A stretch of DNA of 64,000 bases from Ectothiorhodospiraceae bacterium WFHF3C12 (GCA_013519935.1 JACDUA010000008.1:26138-90137); one strand, 5' to 3'. Shown: positions 11,401 through 23,403, numbered from the stretch's first letter. Notes: generated by a model not told the origin, from the sequence alone. Made by a program: numbers and translations.

Positions 11401-14001
11401 ATGCGGATGGACAAGCTCACCACCAAGTTCCAGAACGCCTTCGCCGACGCCCAGTCGTTGGCCGTGGGGCGGGATCATCAGTTCATCGAGCCCGAGCACC
11501 TGATGGTCGCCATGCTGGATCAGGAGGGTGGCATCTCGCGCCAGCTGCTCCAGCAGGCCGGGGTCAATGTCAGCCTGCTTCGCTCGCAGCTCGGCGACCG
11601 GCTCGACCACATGCCCACCGTCTCCGGCGCGGCCGGCGAGGTGCACCTGTCCAACGAGATGGGGCGGCTGCTCAACGTCACCGACAAGCTGGCCCAGAAG
11701 CGCAAGGACGACTACATCTCCAGCGAGCTGTTCGTCCTGGCCGCGGTGGACGACGGCAAGAGCAAGCTGGGCGAGATCCTCAAGAAGGCCGGCGCCACCA
11801 AAGAGGCGTTGGAGAAGGCCATTGACGAGGTCCGTGGCGGCGAGAAGGTGGACGATCCCAACGCCGAGGACCAGCGCCAGGCCCTGGAGAAGTACACCAT
11901 CGACGTCACCGAGCGGGCCGAGCAGGGCAAGCTGGATCCGGTGATTGGCCGCGACGACGAGATCCGCCGCACGGTGCAGGTCCTTCAGCGCCGGACCAAG
12001 AACAACCCGGTGCTCATCGGCGAGCCCGGCGTCGGCAAGACCGCCATCGTCGAGGGTCTGGCCCAGCGCATTGTCAACGGCGAGGTACCGGACGGGCTCA
12101 AGAACAAGCGGCTGCTGTCGCTGGACCTCGGCGCCCTCGTCGCCGGCGCCAAGTTCCGCGGCGAGTTCGAGGAGCGCCTCAAGGGCGTGCTCAAGGATCT
12201 GTCCAAGCAGGAAGGCCAGATCATCCTGTTCATCGACGAAATCCACACCCTGGTGGGCGCCGGCAAGGCCGAGGGCTCCATGGACGCCGGCAACATGCTC
12301 AAGCCGGCGCTGGCCCGCGGCGAGCTGCACTGCATCGGCGCGACTACGCTGGACGAGTACCGCAAGAACATCGAGAAGGACGCCGCCCTGGAGCGTCGTT
12401 TCCAGAAGGTAATGGTGGACGAGCCCTCGGTGGAGGATACTGTGGCCATCCTGCGCGGTCTGAAGGAGCGCTACGAAGTCCACCACGGCGTCGAGATCAC
12501 GGACCCGGCCATCGTCAGCGCGGCGACGCTCTCGCACCGCTACATCACCGACCGGTTCCTGCCGGACAAGGCCATCGACCTGGTGGACGAGGCGGCCAGC
12601 CGCATCCGCATCGAGATCGACTCCAAGCCCGAGGAGATGGACCGGCTCGAGCGCCGGCTGGTGCAGCTGAAGATCGAGCGAGAGGCCATCAACAAGGAGT
12701 CCGACGAGGCCTCCAAGCGCCGGCTCAAGGCCGTCGAGGAAGAGATCGAGGGCCTGGAGAAGCAGTACAAGGAGCTCGAGGAGATCTGGAACTCCGAGAA
12801 GGCCGCCGTCGAGGGGACCCACAACATCAAGGAATCCCTGGAGCAGGCCCGCCAGGAGTTGGAGACGGCCCGCCGTGCCGGCGACCTGACCCGGATGTCC
12901 GAGCTCCAGTACGGGCGCATTCCCGAGCTGGAGCGCCAGCTGGACATGGCCTCCCAGGCCGACATGTACGAGCTGCGTCTGCTGCGCAACTCGGTCACCG
13001 AGGAAGAGATCGCCGAGGTGGTCTCCAAGTGGACCGGCATCCCGGTGGCCAAGATGCTGGAGGGCGAGAAGGAAAAGCTCCTGCGCATGGAGGAGGCCAT
13101 ATCCGCCCGCGTGGTGGGCCAGGACGAGGCGGTCTCCGCCGTGGCCAACGCCATCCGCCGTTCCCGGGCGGGGCTGTCGGACCCCAACCGACCCAACGGT
13201 TCGTTCCTCTTCCTCGGCCCCACCGGCGTGGGCAAGACCGAGCTGTGCAAGGCCCTGGCCTCGTTCCTCTTCGACAGCGAGGAGCACATGATCCGCATCG
13301 ACATGTCGGAGTTCATGGAGCGCCATGCCGTCGCCCGGCTCATCGGTGCCCCGCCCGGCTACGTCGGCTACGAGGAGGGCGGCTACCTGACCGAGCACGT
13401 GCGCCGCAAGCCTTACTCGGTGATCCTGCTGGACGAGGTGGAGAAGGCCCACGCGGATGTGTTCAACATCCTGCTGCAGGTGCTCGATGACGGCCGGCTG
13501 ACCGACAGCCACGGCCGCACGGTGGACTTCCGCAATACCGTCATCGTCATGACGTCGAACCTGGGCTCCAACGTAATCCAGGAGATGGCGCGGGAGAACG
13601 ACTACGACGCCATGAAGACATCGGTCATGGAGATCGTCGGCCAGCACTTCCGGCCGGAGTTCATCAACCGCGTGGACGACGTGGTGGTCTTCCATCCGCT
13701 GGCGAGGGAGCAGATCCGCGAGATCACGGAGATCCAGGTGCAGTACCTCAACCGGCGGCTGAAGGACCGGCATATGGAGCTGGAGCTTACCAAGGAGGCC
13801 CTGGACAAGCTGGGCGAGGCGGGCTTCGACCCGGTCTACGGTGCCCGGCCGCTGAAGCGCGTCATCCAGCAGAAGGTGGAGAACCCGCTGGCCCAGGCCA
13901 TCCTGGAGGGCCGCTATGCCGAGGGCGACGTGGTCCGCGTCACCATCAAGGACGACCAGCTGGCCTTCGAGAAGGCCGAGCGCAAGGCCGACGCGGCGTA
14001 G
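11401..14001 (+). CDS. clpB: ATP-dependent chaperone ClpB
   Basis: [35 protein letters not shown]; two AAA+ modules ([33 protein letters not shown]), middle coiled coil. Confidence 0.98.
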   Translation: MRMDKLTTKFQNAFADAQSLAVGRDHQFIEPEHLMVAMLDQEGGISRQLLQQAGVNVSLLRSQLGDRLDHMPTVSGAAGEVHLSNEMGRLLNVTDKLAQKRKDDYISSELFVLAAVDDGKSKLGEILKKAGATKEALEKAIDEVRGGEKVDDPNAEDQRQALEKYTIDVTERAEQGKLDPVIGRDDEIRRTVQVLQRRTKNNPVLIGEPGVGKTAIVEGLAQRIVNGEVPDGLKNKRLLSLDLGALVAGAKFRGEFEERLKGVLKDLSKQEGQIILFIDEIHTLVGAGKAEGSMDAGNMLKPALARGELHCIGATTLDEYRKNIEKDAALERRFQKVMVDEPSVEDTVAILRGLKERYEVHHGVEITDPAIVSAATLSHRYITDRFLPDKAIDLVDEAASRIRIEIDSKPEEMDRLERRLVQLKIEREAINKESDEASKRRLKAVEEEIEGLEKQYKELEEIWNSEKAAVEGTHNIKESLEQARQELETARRAGDLTRMSELQYGRIPELERQLDMASQADMYELRLLRNSVTEEEIAEVVSKWTGIPVAKMLEGEKEKLLRMEEAISARVVGQDEAVSAVANAIRRSRAGLSDPNRPNGSFLFLGPTGVGKTELCKALASFLFDSEEHMIRIDMSEFMERHAVARLIGAPPGYVGYEEGGYLTEHVRRKPYSVILLDEVEKAHADVFNILLQVLDDGRLTDSHGRTVDFRNTVIVMTSNLGSNVIQEMARENDYDAMKTSVMEIVGQHFRPEFINRVDDVVVFHPLAREQIREITEIQVQYLNRRLKDRHMELELTKEALDKLGEAGFDPVYGARPLKRVIQQKVENPLAQAILEGRYAEGDVVRVTIKDDQLAFEKAERKADAA

Positions 14002-14026
14002 GCCAGACCACGCTGAGCGGCACGAG

Positions 14027-14051
14027 ACGGGGCCTCACGGCCCCGTTTTTT
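14027..14051 (+). terminator. Rho-independent terminator of clpB
   Basis: ACGGGGCC-TCAC-GGCCCCGT followed by TTTTTTG. Confidence 0.88.
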
Positions 14052-14053
14052 GT

Positions 14054-14422
14054 TTAGCCGCAGATGAACGCGGATGGACGCAGATAGTCCCTGGGCTGAT
14101 ATCCCCGGCACCTGTAGGAGCGTCGCAAGGCGCGATTCCGACAGCGCCCCGAAGCCATCGCGCCTTGCGACGCTCCTACAGGTGCCGACGGACGGCGTCG
14201 TGGGAGCGGCGACCTCGCCGCGAAAGGGTTTTGCCATCGGAACGCCGTTCGCGCCGGGGTCGGCGCTCCCACGGGAAATGCAGTGCTCGTGGTCTTCGTA
14301 GGGCGGGTAGAGTCGAATAGCGATGCGTATCGCGCTCTGCCCGGTGGGCTATGAGTCTAAGGCGGTTCGCGGCCCCTGGCCGCGAACCGGATCAGCGTTT
14401 ATTGGCGTTCATTCGCGGCTAG
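14054..14422. repeat. Composite palindromic intergenic repeat
   Basis: Outer inverted repeats TTAGCCGCAGATGAACGCGGATGGACGCAGAT (14054-14085) and ATCAGCGTTTATTGGCGTTCATTCGCGGCTAG (14391-14422); inside, a perfect 30-bp inverted repeat (14107-14136/14157-14186) plus two further hairpins. Confidence 0.85.
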
Positions 14423-15279
14423 GTCTTTTCCGTCCTCCGCTCGTCCGCCGTCGATGCCAGCAGCACGCGGTCCAGGGTCCGGTACGGCAGCACCCGGCGC
14501 AGGAAGCCGAACAGGTGGGTGGGGAAGGTGACGTAATAGCGCGGTTTCGGCCGCCGGGCCTCCAGGGCCTTGACGACTTTTTTCAGCACGGCCTCCGGCG
14601 GCAGGGTGAAGCTGGCGTCGCCGCCGGCGGTCAGGCGCCGTTCCACGGCGGCGTAGGTCTCCCGGTGGGCGCTCGCCTCCGGGTCGATGTGTTGCCGGTA
14701 GGCACGCAGCGCGTTCTCCCGGAAGGCGCTGCGTATGGGGCCCGGCTCGACGATGGACACATGCACGCCGCTGCCGCGCAGCTCCAGGCGCAGGGTGTCG
14801 GTGAGCCCCTCCAGGGCGAACTTGCTGGCGCAGTAGGCGCCGCGATAGGGCAGTGTGATCATCCCCAGCACGGAGCTGTTCTGGATGATCCGGCCGCGGC
14901 CGGCGGCGCGCATGGGAGGCAGTACGGTCCGTGCGAGCTCGTGGGCACCGAGCAGGTTGGTCTCCAGCTGCTCGCGCAGTGCGGCCCGGGACAGATCCTC
15001 CACGGCCCCCGGCTGGCCGTAGCCGGCGTTGTTGAATAACCCGTAAAGCTCGCCGCCCGTCGTTTCCAGCACGTGCTCAACGCACTGTCGAATCGAGGTC
15101 GAGCTGGTTACTTCCAGCAGTGAGGCCTCCAGGCCCTCGCCGCGCAGGCGCATGACGTCGTCCGGCTTGCGCGCGGTGGCGAAGACCCGGTAGCCGCGCT
15201 CCTTCAGCCCCAGGGCGGTGGCGTAGCCGATGCCGCTGGAACAGCCGGTGATCAGGACGCTGCGAGCCGAGTCGGTCAT
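14419..15279 (-). CDS. Short-chain dehydrogenase/reductase
   Basis: VLITGCSSGIGYATALGL (TGxxxGIG), NNAG motif, YCASKFALEG. Confidence 0.9.
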   Translation of the reverse strand: MTDSARSVLITGCSSGIGYATALGLKERGYRVFATARKPDDVMRLRGEGLEASLLEVTSSTSIRQCVEHVLETTGGELYGLFNNAGYGQPGAVEDLSRAALREQLETNLLGAHELARTVLPPMRAAGRGRIIQNSSVLGMITLPYRGAYCASKFALEGLTDTLRLELRGSGVHVSIVEPGPIRSAFRENALRAYRQHIDPEASAHRETYAAVERRLTAGGDASFTLPPEAVLKKVVKALEARRPKPRYYVTFPTHLFGFLRRVLPYRTLDRVLLASTADERRTEKT

Positions 15280-15436
15280 GGGATGTGCCTTCTCCTTGAA
15301 AAGCCTTCGTTGATCGACGGGATGGACGCAGCACGGCCGCCCGGTGACGCCATTTCCCGCGCAGCCGCGATGCGCCGGCGATGCCGCCCAGGCGTCCTGC
15401 GTCCGATAAGTGATCCGTCCAGCCGCGTCCTACCGC

Positions 15437-16147
15437 CTACGCCAGCAGCACCGCCACGATGCCCGTCACGAAGACCCCGTCGAAGGTGCCCGCGCCGCCT
15501 ATGGAAGCGAAGGGCGAGCCGAGGCCGCGTACGTCCTTGAGCCGCAGCAGGTCGGCGCCGATGAGCACGCCCATGGTGCCGCATACATACGCCAGGGGCG
15601 GGCTCTGCTCGGGCAGCAGGAGCACGGCGATGAGCGCGGCGGTGATGGGGGCCAGGAGTATGGGCATGCCGATGCCCAGTCGCGGGATCGGGCGGCTGGC
15701 CGCGAAGCAGACCGCGGCCTGGATCGCGATGGCCAGCGCCACGGTGCCCAAGGGGAGCGGGTAGTTCGCCAGCAGGTAGGCGGAAAACGCGATGGGCAGC
15801 AGACCGCCGCCGACGTTCATGGCCACCAGCACCTTGCCCTCGCGCAACGGCAGCCCGGCATTCAGCCAGGCCGGCGGCTGCGGGCGCTGCATATTCTGCG
15901 GGCCCCTGGCATCGATGGTGAACAACGGCAGGTTGATGCCGCTGCCCAGCAGCGAGCTCATCAGCAGCAGCATCGCGGAGCTCATGGACAGGCCGAGCTT
16001 GTCGAAGGCGATGCTGAGCGCGCCGATCTGGATCAGCGCGAACAGCATGGCGAACAGGATGAAGCCGATCAGTAACTGCAGGGGGAACACGCGCCCGCTC
16101 CCGGTCCGGTAACAACGCCGTCCAAACTGCGGGTCCGGCCCGGGCAA
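15437..16147 (-). CDS. DUF1614-family membrane protein
   Basis: Multiple TM helices; characteristic GGAGTFDGVFVTGIVAVLLA C-terminus. Confidence 0.75.
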   Translation of the reverse strand: MPGPDPQFGRRCYRTGSGRVFPLQLLIGFILFAMLFALIQIGALSIAFDKLGLSMSSAMLLLMSSLLGSGINLPLFTIDARGPQNMQRPQPPAWLNAGLPLREGKVLVAMNVGGGLLPIAFSAYLLANYPLPLGTVALAIAIQAAVCFAASRPIPRLGIGMPILLAPITAALIAVLLLPEQSPPLAYVCGTMGVLIGADLLRLKDVRGLGSPFASIGGAGTFDGVFVTGIVAVLLA

Positions 16148-16285
16148 GTCAACCTGAACGGCGTCACTGTTCGCCTGCGCCCATCCTGCGTAAGATAGTG
16201 CCAGAAGCGTGAAAATCCGACTTGCAACCCCGGTCGCGTAGCCTTATATAGATCGCCGGCCGGGGTTTTGTGTGAGGTTGTTAGC

Positions 16286-16576
16286 ATGCCCATCTACGAA
16301 TACAAGTGCGACAAGTGTGACCATGAGCTGGAGGCCATCCAGTCCATCAGTGACGAGCCGCTGACCGACTGCCCGTCCTGCGGCGAGTCGAAGCTGCGCA
16401 AGCTGATTTCCGCGGCGGGCTTCCGCCTCAAGGGCGGTGGCTGGTACGAGACGGACTTCAAGTCCAGGAACAAGCGCAATATTGCCGGCGAGAACGCCAG
16501 CACGAGCAGCAGTACTAGTAGCAGCGGCGAGAGCGGCAGCTCGTCGGGCAGCTCCAAGAGCGCCGCCGACGGCTAG
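16286..16576 (+). CDS. FmdB-family zinc ribbon protein
   Basis: MPIYEYKCDKCDHELEAIQSISDEPLTDCPSCGESKLRKLISAAGFRLKGGGWYETDFK; Ser-rich tail; upstream of aspS. Confidence 0.9.
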   Translation: MPIYEYKCDKCDHELEAIQSISDEPLTDCPSCGESKLRKLISAAGFRLKGGGWYETDFKSRNKRNIAGENASTSSSTSSSGESGSSSGSSKSAADG

Positions 16577-16705
16577 GCGAACGCTGAGTGGGCCCCCGGG
16601 CTGCTTGCGCCCCCCCGGGTGACCCCTTAACATTGCGCCCGGCCCGCTGTTGCGCTGCGACAGCGGGCCGCGCCTATTTCTAGTCCCGGAAAAATCGAGA
16701 GTGCC

Positions 16706-18505
16706 ATGCGGAGCCACTACTGCGGTCAGGTGACCGAGGACCTGCTGGATCAGGAGGTCGAGGTTTGCGGCTGGGCCCATCGCCGCCGCGACCACGGCGG
16801 GGTGATCTTCATCGACCTGCGCGACCGCGACGGTCTGGTGCAGGTCGTCTTCGACCCCGACGTCGGCGAGGCCTTCGAGGTGGCCGACCGCGTGCGCAAC
16901 GAGTTCGTTCTGAAGGTCCGCGGACGGGTGCGGCATCGCCCCGAGGGCACCGTCAATCCCGACCTGAAGACCGGCAAGGTGGAAATCTTCGGCCAGCACC
17001 TGGAGATCCTCAACCGTGCCAGGACGCCGCCCTTCCAGCTCGACGAGACCGACGTCGGCGAGGACGTGCGCCTGCGCTATCGCTACATGGACCTGCGCCG
17101 GCCGGAGATGCAGCACCGCCTGCGCACCCGGGCGAAGGTCACCACGGCCATGCGCCGCTTCCTGGACGACAACGGTTTCCTGGACATCGAGACGCCGATG
17201 CTCACCCGGGCCACGCCCGAGGGCGCCCGGGACTACCTGGTGCCGAGCCGCATCCATCCCGGTGAGTTCTACGCCCTGCCGCAGTCGCCGCAGCTGTTCA
17301 AGCAGCTGCTGATGATGTCCGGCATGGATCGCTACTACCAGATCGTGCGCTGCTTCCGCGACGAGGACCTGCGTGCCGACCGCCAGCCGGAGTTCACGCA
17401 GCTGGACGTGGAGACCTCCTTCATGGACGAGGAGGGCATCATGGGTCTGATGGAGGCCATGATCCGCCAGCTATTCCGGGAGGTTCTGGGGGAGGAGTTG
17501 CCGGATCCGTTCCCGCGCATGACCTACGCCGAGGCCGTGCACCGCTTCGGTATCGACCGGCCGGATCTGCGCATCCCGCTGGAGCTCATCGAGGTGGGCG
17601 ATCTGGTCGCCGACGCCGAGTTCAAGGTCTTCTCCGGCCCCGCCAACGACCCCAAGGGCCGCGTGGCGGCGCTTCACGTGCCTGGCGGCGGCGAGCTCAC
17701 GCGCAAGCAGATCGACGACTACACCAGGTTCGTCGGTCGTTACGGCGCCAAGGGGCTGGCCTACATCAAGGTCAACGATCCCGCCCAGGGCCGCGAGGGC
17801 CTGCAGTCGCCGATCCTCAAGTTCCTCAGCGACGAGGCCGTAACCGGCATCATGGAGCGCACCCGGGCCCAGGCTGGAGACCTCGTGTTCTTCGGCGCCG
17901 ACCGGGCCAAGGTGGTCAACGAGTCCCTGGCCGCGCTGCGCGTGCAGATCGGCCACGATCTCGACATGGTCGAGCCGGGCTGGCGACCGCTTTGGGTGGT
18001 CGACTTCCCCATGATGGAGTTCGACGAGAACGACAAGCGCTACTATGCGCTCCACCACCCGTTCACGGCGCCCCAGGCCGGGGAACCGTCGGAGCTGCGG
18101 GTGGACGACCCGGAGCAGCTGCTGTCCCGCGCGTACGACATGGTGCTCAACGGCACGGAGATCGGCGGCGGCTCCATCCGTATCCACCGCCCGGAAATGC
18201 AGTACGCCGTGTTCGACCTGCTCGGTATCGGCGAGGAGGAGGCCCGCGAGAAGTTCGGGTTCCTGCTCACCGCGCTGGAGCACGGCGCGCCGCCGCACGG
18301 GGGGCTTGCGTTCGGCCTGGACCGCCTGGTCATGCTCATGACCGGCGCCCATTCCATCCGCGACGTGATGGCGTTCCCCAAAACGCAGACCGCGAGCTGC
18401 CTGTTGACCGAAGCCCCGGCCCCGGTGGGCGAGGCCCAGCTCAAGGAGCTCGGCCTTCGACTTCGCCGGTCGGTGGCGGCGGAGAAGTCGGAAAAGGAGG
18501 CCTGA
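16706..18505 (+). CDS. aspS: Aspartyl-tRNA synthetase
   Basis: [51 protein letters not shown]; class II aaRS motifs ([30 protein letters not shown]). Confidence 0.97.
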   Translation: MRSHYCGQVTEDLLDQEVEVCGWAHRRRDHGGVIFIDLRDRDGLVQVVFDPDVGEAFEVADRVRNEFVLKVRGRVRHRPEGTVNPDLKTGKVEIFGQHLEILNRARTPPFQLDETDVGEDVRLRYRYMDLRRPEMQHRLRTRAKVTTAMRRFLDDNGFLDIETPMLTRATPEGARDYLVPSRIHPGEFYALPQSPQLFKQLLMMSGMDRYYQIVRCFRDEDLRADRQPEFTQLDVETSFMDEEGIMGLMEAMIRQLFREVLGEELPDPFPRMTYAEAVHRFGIDRPDLRIPLELIEVGDLVADAEFKVFSGPANDPKGRVAALHVPGGGELTRKQIDDYTRFVGRYGAKGLAYIKVNDPAQGREGLQSPILKFLSDEAVTGIMERTRAQAGDLVFFGADRAKVVNESLAALRVQIGHDLDMVEPGWRPLWVVDFPMMEFDENDKRYYALHHPFTAPQAGEPSELRVDDPEQLLSRAYDMVLNGTEIGGGSIRIHRPEMQYAVFDLLGIGEEEAREKFGFLLTALEHGAPPHGGLAFGLDRLVMLMTGAHSIRDVMAFPKTQTASCLLTEAPAPVGEAQLKELGLRLRRSVAAEKSEKEA

Positions 18506-18658
18506 GGTTACGCGCCCCGGGCCGTTAGAATCCTGAGTGCGGCTCGGCCAGCAAATGTGAACGATTGCCTGCGGGCCCCACCCTGGAGAGGGGTACGATA
18601 CGGCATTCGGCGGCGGCGCTGAGGTGCCCGCCCGATTACAGGCGCACCGCCATTGCCC

Positions 18659-20983
18659 ATGTCGCAGTCACACGTCCATTCCAGCCGCCGCCAGGCGTTG
18701 CGCAAGGCGCTCGCCATCAGTGGCGGCTATGCCCTCATCGGCACCGTCTGGATCAGTTTCTCCGACCCCCTGGCGCAGTAGCTGCTGCGCGATGACTTTG
18801 CGTCACTGACCGGCGTCCACATCGCCAAGGGCCTGTTCTACGTCGCCGTCACGGGGTTCTATCTGTACCTGTTGCTCCGGGCCAGCCTCGGCGAGCTCTA
18901 TACGTCGCGAGCGCAGTTGGCCGCGAACGAGCGCCGCTTCCAGCTGGCCCTGTCCGCGGCGGAGCACGGCATGTTCGACTGGCCGGTGGGCTCTCTACTG
19001 CTGCATGTCTCCGCCCAGGGCCGACGCCTGCTCGGCGACGATCCCCACGAGCAGCTCGAACCGGCGCGGCGCTGGCTGCGCCGGGTGGATCCCGCGGACC
19101 GCTGGCGGCTCTTCCACCTGATCCGCGAGCACCTGGGCGGACGCTTCGGCGACGTCGATCTTCGCCTTCGGATTCGCCGCTGGGACGGCAGCTATGGATG
19201 GTTCCGGGCGACCGGGCGCAAGGTCTGGATGCCCGACGAAGCGGTGCCGCGCCTTGTGGGGATTGTCCGCGATGTCACAGCTGAAGTGGCCGACGACGCC
19301 CGCCGCCGTCACGCGGCGGCGTTCCTCGACTCGGCGGCCGAGGGCGTGATGGTTACCGATACCGAGGCCACCATCGTATCCGTGAATCCCGCTTTCGAAC
19401 GGATCACCGGCTTTCGCGAATCGGAGGTCGTGGGCCAACGCCCCAGCCTGCTGAGCTCGGGGCGGCAGGACGGGAACTTCTACCGTCGCATGTGGACGGC
19501 GCTGCTTCGTCACGGTTTCTGGGAAGGCGAGATCTGGAACCGTCGCAAGGATGGCCGGGAGTACCCCGAGTGGTTGACCATCCGCGCGGTTCGTGACGGG
19601 GCAGGCCAACTGACCCATTACGTCGGTGTCTTCTCGGATATCTCGGAGCTTCGTGACGCGGAAGCCCGGCTGGAGCACCACGTCCACCACGACGAGCTGA
19701 CCAGCCTTCCCAATCGCAAGATGCTTCAGCGGCACCTGGAAGTGGTGCTGGCGAGGGCCGAGCAGGGCATGGTCGTCGCCGTCGACATCGACAACTTCAA
19801 GACGATCAACGAGTCCTACGGCCATCCGCTCGGGGACAGGGTGCTTCGGGAAATCGGGCACAGGCTGCATGCGGCGTTCGGTGAACGCGGTGTGGTCGCC
19901 CGGTTCGGTGGTGACGAGTTCATGGTGGTGTTGCCGGATGAGGGGCAGCCCGGGCGGCCCCACGCGGTGGGGCCGGAGCTCGCGGAACTGTTCCGGGAGC
20001 CGCTGAGTGTCGAGGAGCACGTCGTCTACGCCGACGTCAGCGTCGGGTTGTGCCGGTTTCCCGAGCACGGTACCAGCGCGGTCGACCTGATCCGGAACGC
20101 GGACAGTGCCCGGGCACAGGCCAAGCGCATTCCCGGCTCCAGCTTTGCCGTCTACAGCCCCGAGCTGGACACGGATGCCCGCCGCCGGCTGCAGCTCGAG
20201 ACCGACCTGCGAGGCGCACTGGAGCGGGAAGAGTTCAGCGTCTTCTACCAGCCGCAGCTGGCGCTGGGCAGCGGCGCCATCGCCGGCTTCGAGGCGTTGG
20301 TGCGCTGGCGGCATCCCGAGCACGGCCTGGTCTCACCGGGCGAATTCCTGCCGCTCATCGAAGCCCTGGGGCTGGCCGCGCGCCTGGACGACTGGGTACT
20401 CAACCGGGCGCTGGCGGATCTTGCTGCGTGGCGTGACGCCGGATACGCGTCCATGCGGGTCGCGGTAAACCTGTCCGGTCAGGCCCTGGCGGAGCCGGCG
20501 CTGGTCGACAGGGTCGGTGAGGCCCTCGATGCCAGTGGCGTGGTGCCAGAGCTGCTTGAGCTCGAGGTGACGGAGGGCGAGCTCATGGACGATCCGGTCA
20601 GCGTCAGTGAACGGCTGGCGGAGCTCAATGGCCTGGGCGTTCAGCTCGCCATCGACGATTTCGGTACCGGCTATTCCTCTCTGAGCTATCTGCGCCAGTT
20701 CCACGTTCACCGGTTGAAGATCGACAAGTCCTTCGTCGCGGGCATCACGGAAGTGGATGAGGACGCCACCATTGCCCGCGGCATCATCGCGCTGGCCCAG
20801 GGGCTCGGTCTCGAAGTCGTCGCCGAGGGCGTGGAGACGGAGGCCCAGCGCGCGTACCTTTGTCAGCTTGGCTGCGAGCTCATCCAGGGCTTCGGCGTGG
20901 CCCGACCGATGTCCGCCGATGAGCTCGCGTCGTGGCTGGGGCGGGGGCCCGATCACCCGTGGGTGGCCGGCGGACGTCATTGA
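18659..20983 (+). pseudogene. PAS-GGDEF-EAL cyclic-di-GMP protein with in-frame amber stop (TAG 18779-18781)
   Basis: ATG 18659 and the long ORF 18872-20983 share one frame. Translation [73 protein letters not shown]... is a typical N-terminal TM module. Downstream GGDEF core is [11 protein letters not shown] core is EALVRWRHP. Confidence 0.75.
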
Positions 20984-21250
20984 CGTCGGCCCCGGTTTCG
21001 GCGGCCGCCGGCGCGGCGGGGAACAAGTGGCGACTGTGACGGTCTATGTAGGTGGCAGGCGAGGCTTCAGGGTGTCACCGAAAGGATTTCGGCTCGAGAC
21101 TCGTTTGTCGATTCCCCTTGATTGACCCGGCCTTGGCCGGGTCCTCCTTTATCCGTCCTTACCCTTTCGGGATGGCCGCCGGCTGAGTCGGCCGCCGCTG
21201 TGTGGTATAAAGAGCGCCGCTGTCAGTGAGCCGAGCCGAGTGAGCCCACC

Positions 21251-22768
21251 ATGACCACGATTCGCCAGGACGACTTCATCCAGAGCGTCGCCGACGCCCT
21301 GCAGTACATCTCCTACTACCATCCCAAGGACTTCATCGACGCCGTCACCGAGGCCTACGAACGGGAGGAATCTCCCGCGGCCAGGGACGCCATGGCCCAG
21401 ATCCTCATCAACTCCCGCATGTGCGCGGAGGGCCACCGGCCCATCTGCCAGGACACGGGCATCGTCACCGTCTTCCTGAAGATCGGCATGGACGTGCACT
21501 GGGATGCCGAGATGGGCGTCGAGGACATGGTCAACGAGGGGGTGCGCCGGGCCTACAACCACCCGGACAACAAGCTGCGCGCCTCGATCCTGTCGGACCC
21601 CGCCGGCAAGCGCACCAACACCCGGGACAACACCCCGGCGGTCATTTACATGGACCTGGTGCCCGGCGACCGGGTGGAGGTCGAGCTCGCCGCCAAGGGC
21701 GGCGGCTCCGAGGCCAAGTCCAAGTTCGCCATGCTCAATCCCTCCGACAGCATCGTCGACTGGGTGCTGGAGCAGGTGCCGAAGATGGGCGCCGGCTGGT
21801 GCCCGCCGGGCATCCTGGGCATCGGCATCGGCGGTACCGCCGACAAGGCCATGCGCCTGGCCAAGGAAGCCTGCATGGAGTCCATCGACATCCATGAGCT
21901 GAAAGAGCGCGGCCCGCAGAACACCGTCGACGAGTTGCGCCTGGAGCTGTTCGACAAGGTCAATCAGCTCGGCATCGGCGCCCAGGGGTTGGGCGGGCTG
22001 ACCACGGTGCTGGACGTGAAGATCCGCGACTATCCCACCCACGCGGCCAACAAGCCCGTGGCCATCATTCCCAACTGCGCCGCCACCCGGCACGTGCACT
22101 TTGAGCTGGACGGCTCCGGCGTCGCGAAGCTGCCCGCGCCCAAGCTGGAAGACTGGCCGGAGATCACCTGGGAGGCCGGGGCCACCAGCAAGCGGGTGAA
22201 CCTGGACACGGTCACGCCGGAAGAGGTGCGCAGCTGGAAGCCGGGCGAGACTCTCCTGGTATCCGGCACCATGCTCACCGGCCGCGACGCCGCCCACAAG
22301 CGCATCCAGGACATGCTGGCCAGGGGCGAGGAGCTGCCCGTGGACTTCCGCGGCAAGTTCATCTACTACGTCGGCCCCGTGGACCCGGTGCGCGAGGAAG
22401 TGGTCGGCCCCGCCGGCCCCACCACGGCAACGCGCATGGACAAGTTCACCGACATGATGCTCGCCGAGACGGGGCTACTGGGCATGATCGGCAAGGCCGA
22501 GCGCGGCCCCGCGGCCGTGGAGGCCATTCGCAAGCACAACGCCGTCTACCTCATGGCCGTGGGCGGCGCCGCCTACCTGGTCTCGAAGGCCATCCGGGAA
22601 TCCCGCGTCGTCGCTTTCGAGGATCTGGGGATGGAGGCCATCCACGAATTCGTGGTGGAGGATATGCCGGTGACCGTGGCCGTGGATGCCCAGGGCGAGT
22701 CGGTCCACAAGACGGGCCCGAAGGAATGGCGCGAGCGCATCGGCAAGATCCCGGTGGTGGTCGAGTAA
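21251..22768 (+). CDS. Class I fumarate hydratase
   Basis: Fe-S fumarase with alpha and beta domains (CQDTGIVTVFLKIG, GIGIGGTADKAMRLAKEACM, GPTTATRMDKFTDMMLAETGLLGMIGKAERG). Confidence 0.93.
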   Translation: MTTIRQDDFIQSVADALQYISYYHPKDFIDAVTEAYEREESPAARDAMAQILINSRMCAEGHRPICQDTGIVTVFLKIGMDVHWDAEMGVEDMVNEGVRRAYNHPDNKLRASILSDPAGKRTNTRDNTPAVIYMDLVPGDRVEVELAAKGGGSEAKSKFAMLNPSDSIVDWVLEQVPKMGAGWCPPGILGIGIGGTADKAMRLAKEACMESIDIHELKERGPQNTVDELRLELFDKVNQLGIGAQGLGGLTTVLDVKIRDYPTHAANKPVAIIPNCAATRHVHFELDGSGVAKLPAPKLEDWPEITWEAGATSKRVNLDTVTPEEVRSWKPGETLLVSGTMLTGRDAAHKRIQDMLARGEELPVDFRGKFIYYVGPVDPVREEVVGPAGPTTATRMDKFTDMMLAETGLLGMIGKAERGPAAVEAIRKHNAVYLMAVGGAAYLVSKAIRESRVVAFEDLGMEAIHEFVVEDMPVTVAVDAQGESVHKTGPKEWRERIGKIPVVVE

Positions 22769-22795
22769 CCGCTCAAGCGCGTACCAACGCAACCC

Positions 22796-22822
22796 AGCGA
22801 ACCCGCCAACCGGCGGGTTCGC
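22796..22822 (+). terminator. Possible terminator hairpin downstream of fumarase
   Basis: GCGAACCCGCC/GGCGGGTTCGC stem; weak downstream T tract. Confidence 0.5.
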
Positions 22823-22918
22823 TGCTTTCGGGGGCGGTAGTGAACTCGGTTGCTTGCCTTGAGTGAAAAATTATGCAGACTGGTCTACTATTATCGATCA
22901 AGGATAAGGAGACCAACC

Positions 22919-23362
22919 GTGACCCGCTTCCAAGCCTCGAACCCCGATTTCGCCCGGGTTGTCCGGGACACCGTCCTTGGCATGCCAGCCGCCAAACACC
23001 TCGGCTTTCACTTCGGTGATCTGGCCCCCGGCGAGGCCGAGATCATCCAGCCCTACCGCCCGGAGCTGGCCCAGCTCGCCGGCCATTTCCAGGGCGGTAT
23101 CCTCGGCGCCCTGGCCGATTTCGCCGGCGGCTCCGCGGCCGGCACACTGCTGCCGGAGGGCTGGATGAACATGACCATCGATTACACCGTGAAGATCCTC
23201 GCCCCCGCCCGGGGCGAACAGGTGGTCGCCCGGGGCCGGGTCTTGAAGACCGGCAAGCACGTGACCGTGGCGACGGTAGACGTGCTGGCGGGTGACGCGG
23301 ATCAGCAAAAACTGTCCGCCACGGCCCTGGTGACCATGCAGAACATGCCCGTGGCAGTGTAG
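22919..23362 (+). CDS. PaaI-like hotdog-fold thioesterase
   Basis: GTG start; FQGGILGALADFAGGSAAGTLLPEGWMNMTIDYTVKILAPARGEQVVARGRVLKTGKHVTVATVDV. Confidence 0.85.
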   Translation: MTRFQASNPDFARVVRDTVLGMPAAKHLGFHFGDLAPGEAEIIQPYRPELAQLAGHFQGGILGALADFAGGSAAGTLLPEGWMNMTIDYTVKILAPARGEQVVARGRVLKTGKHVTVATVDVLAGDADQQKLSATALVTMQNMPVAV

Positions 23363-23403
23363 GGGCGCATCCCAAGTCCTTGGTGGCGCCGGGTGGGAGC
23401 AAC

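Noticed and set aside
11323-13773. 816-aa minus-strand ORF opposite clpB
   Set aside because: Antisense shadow of clpB; no recognisable domain.
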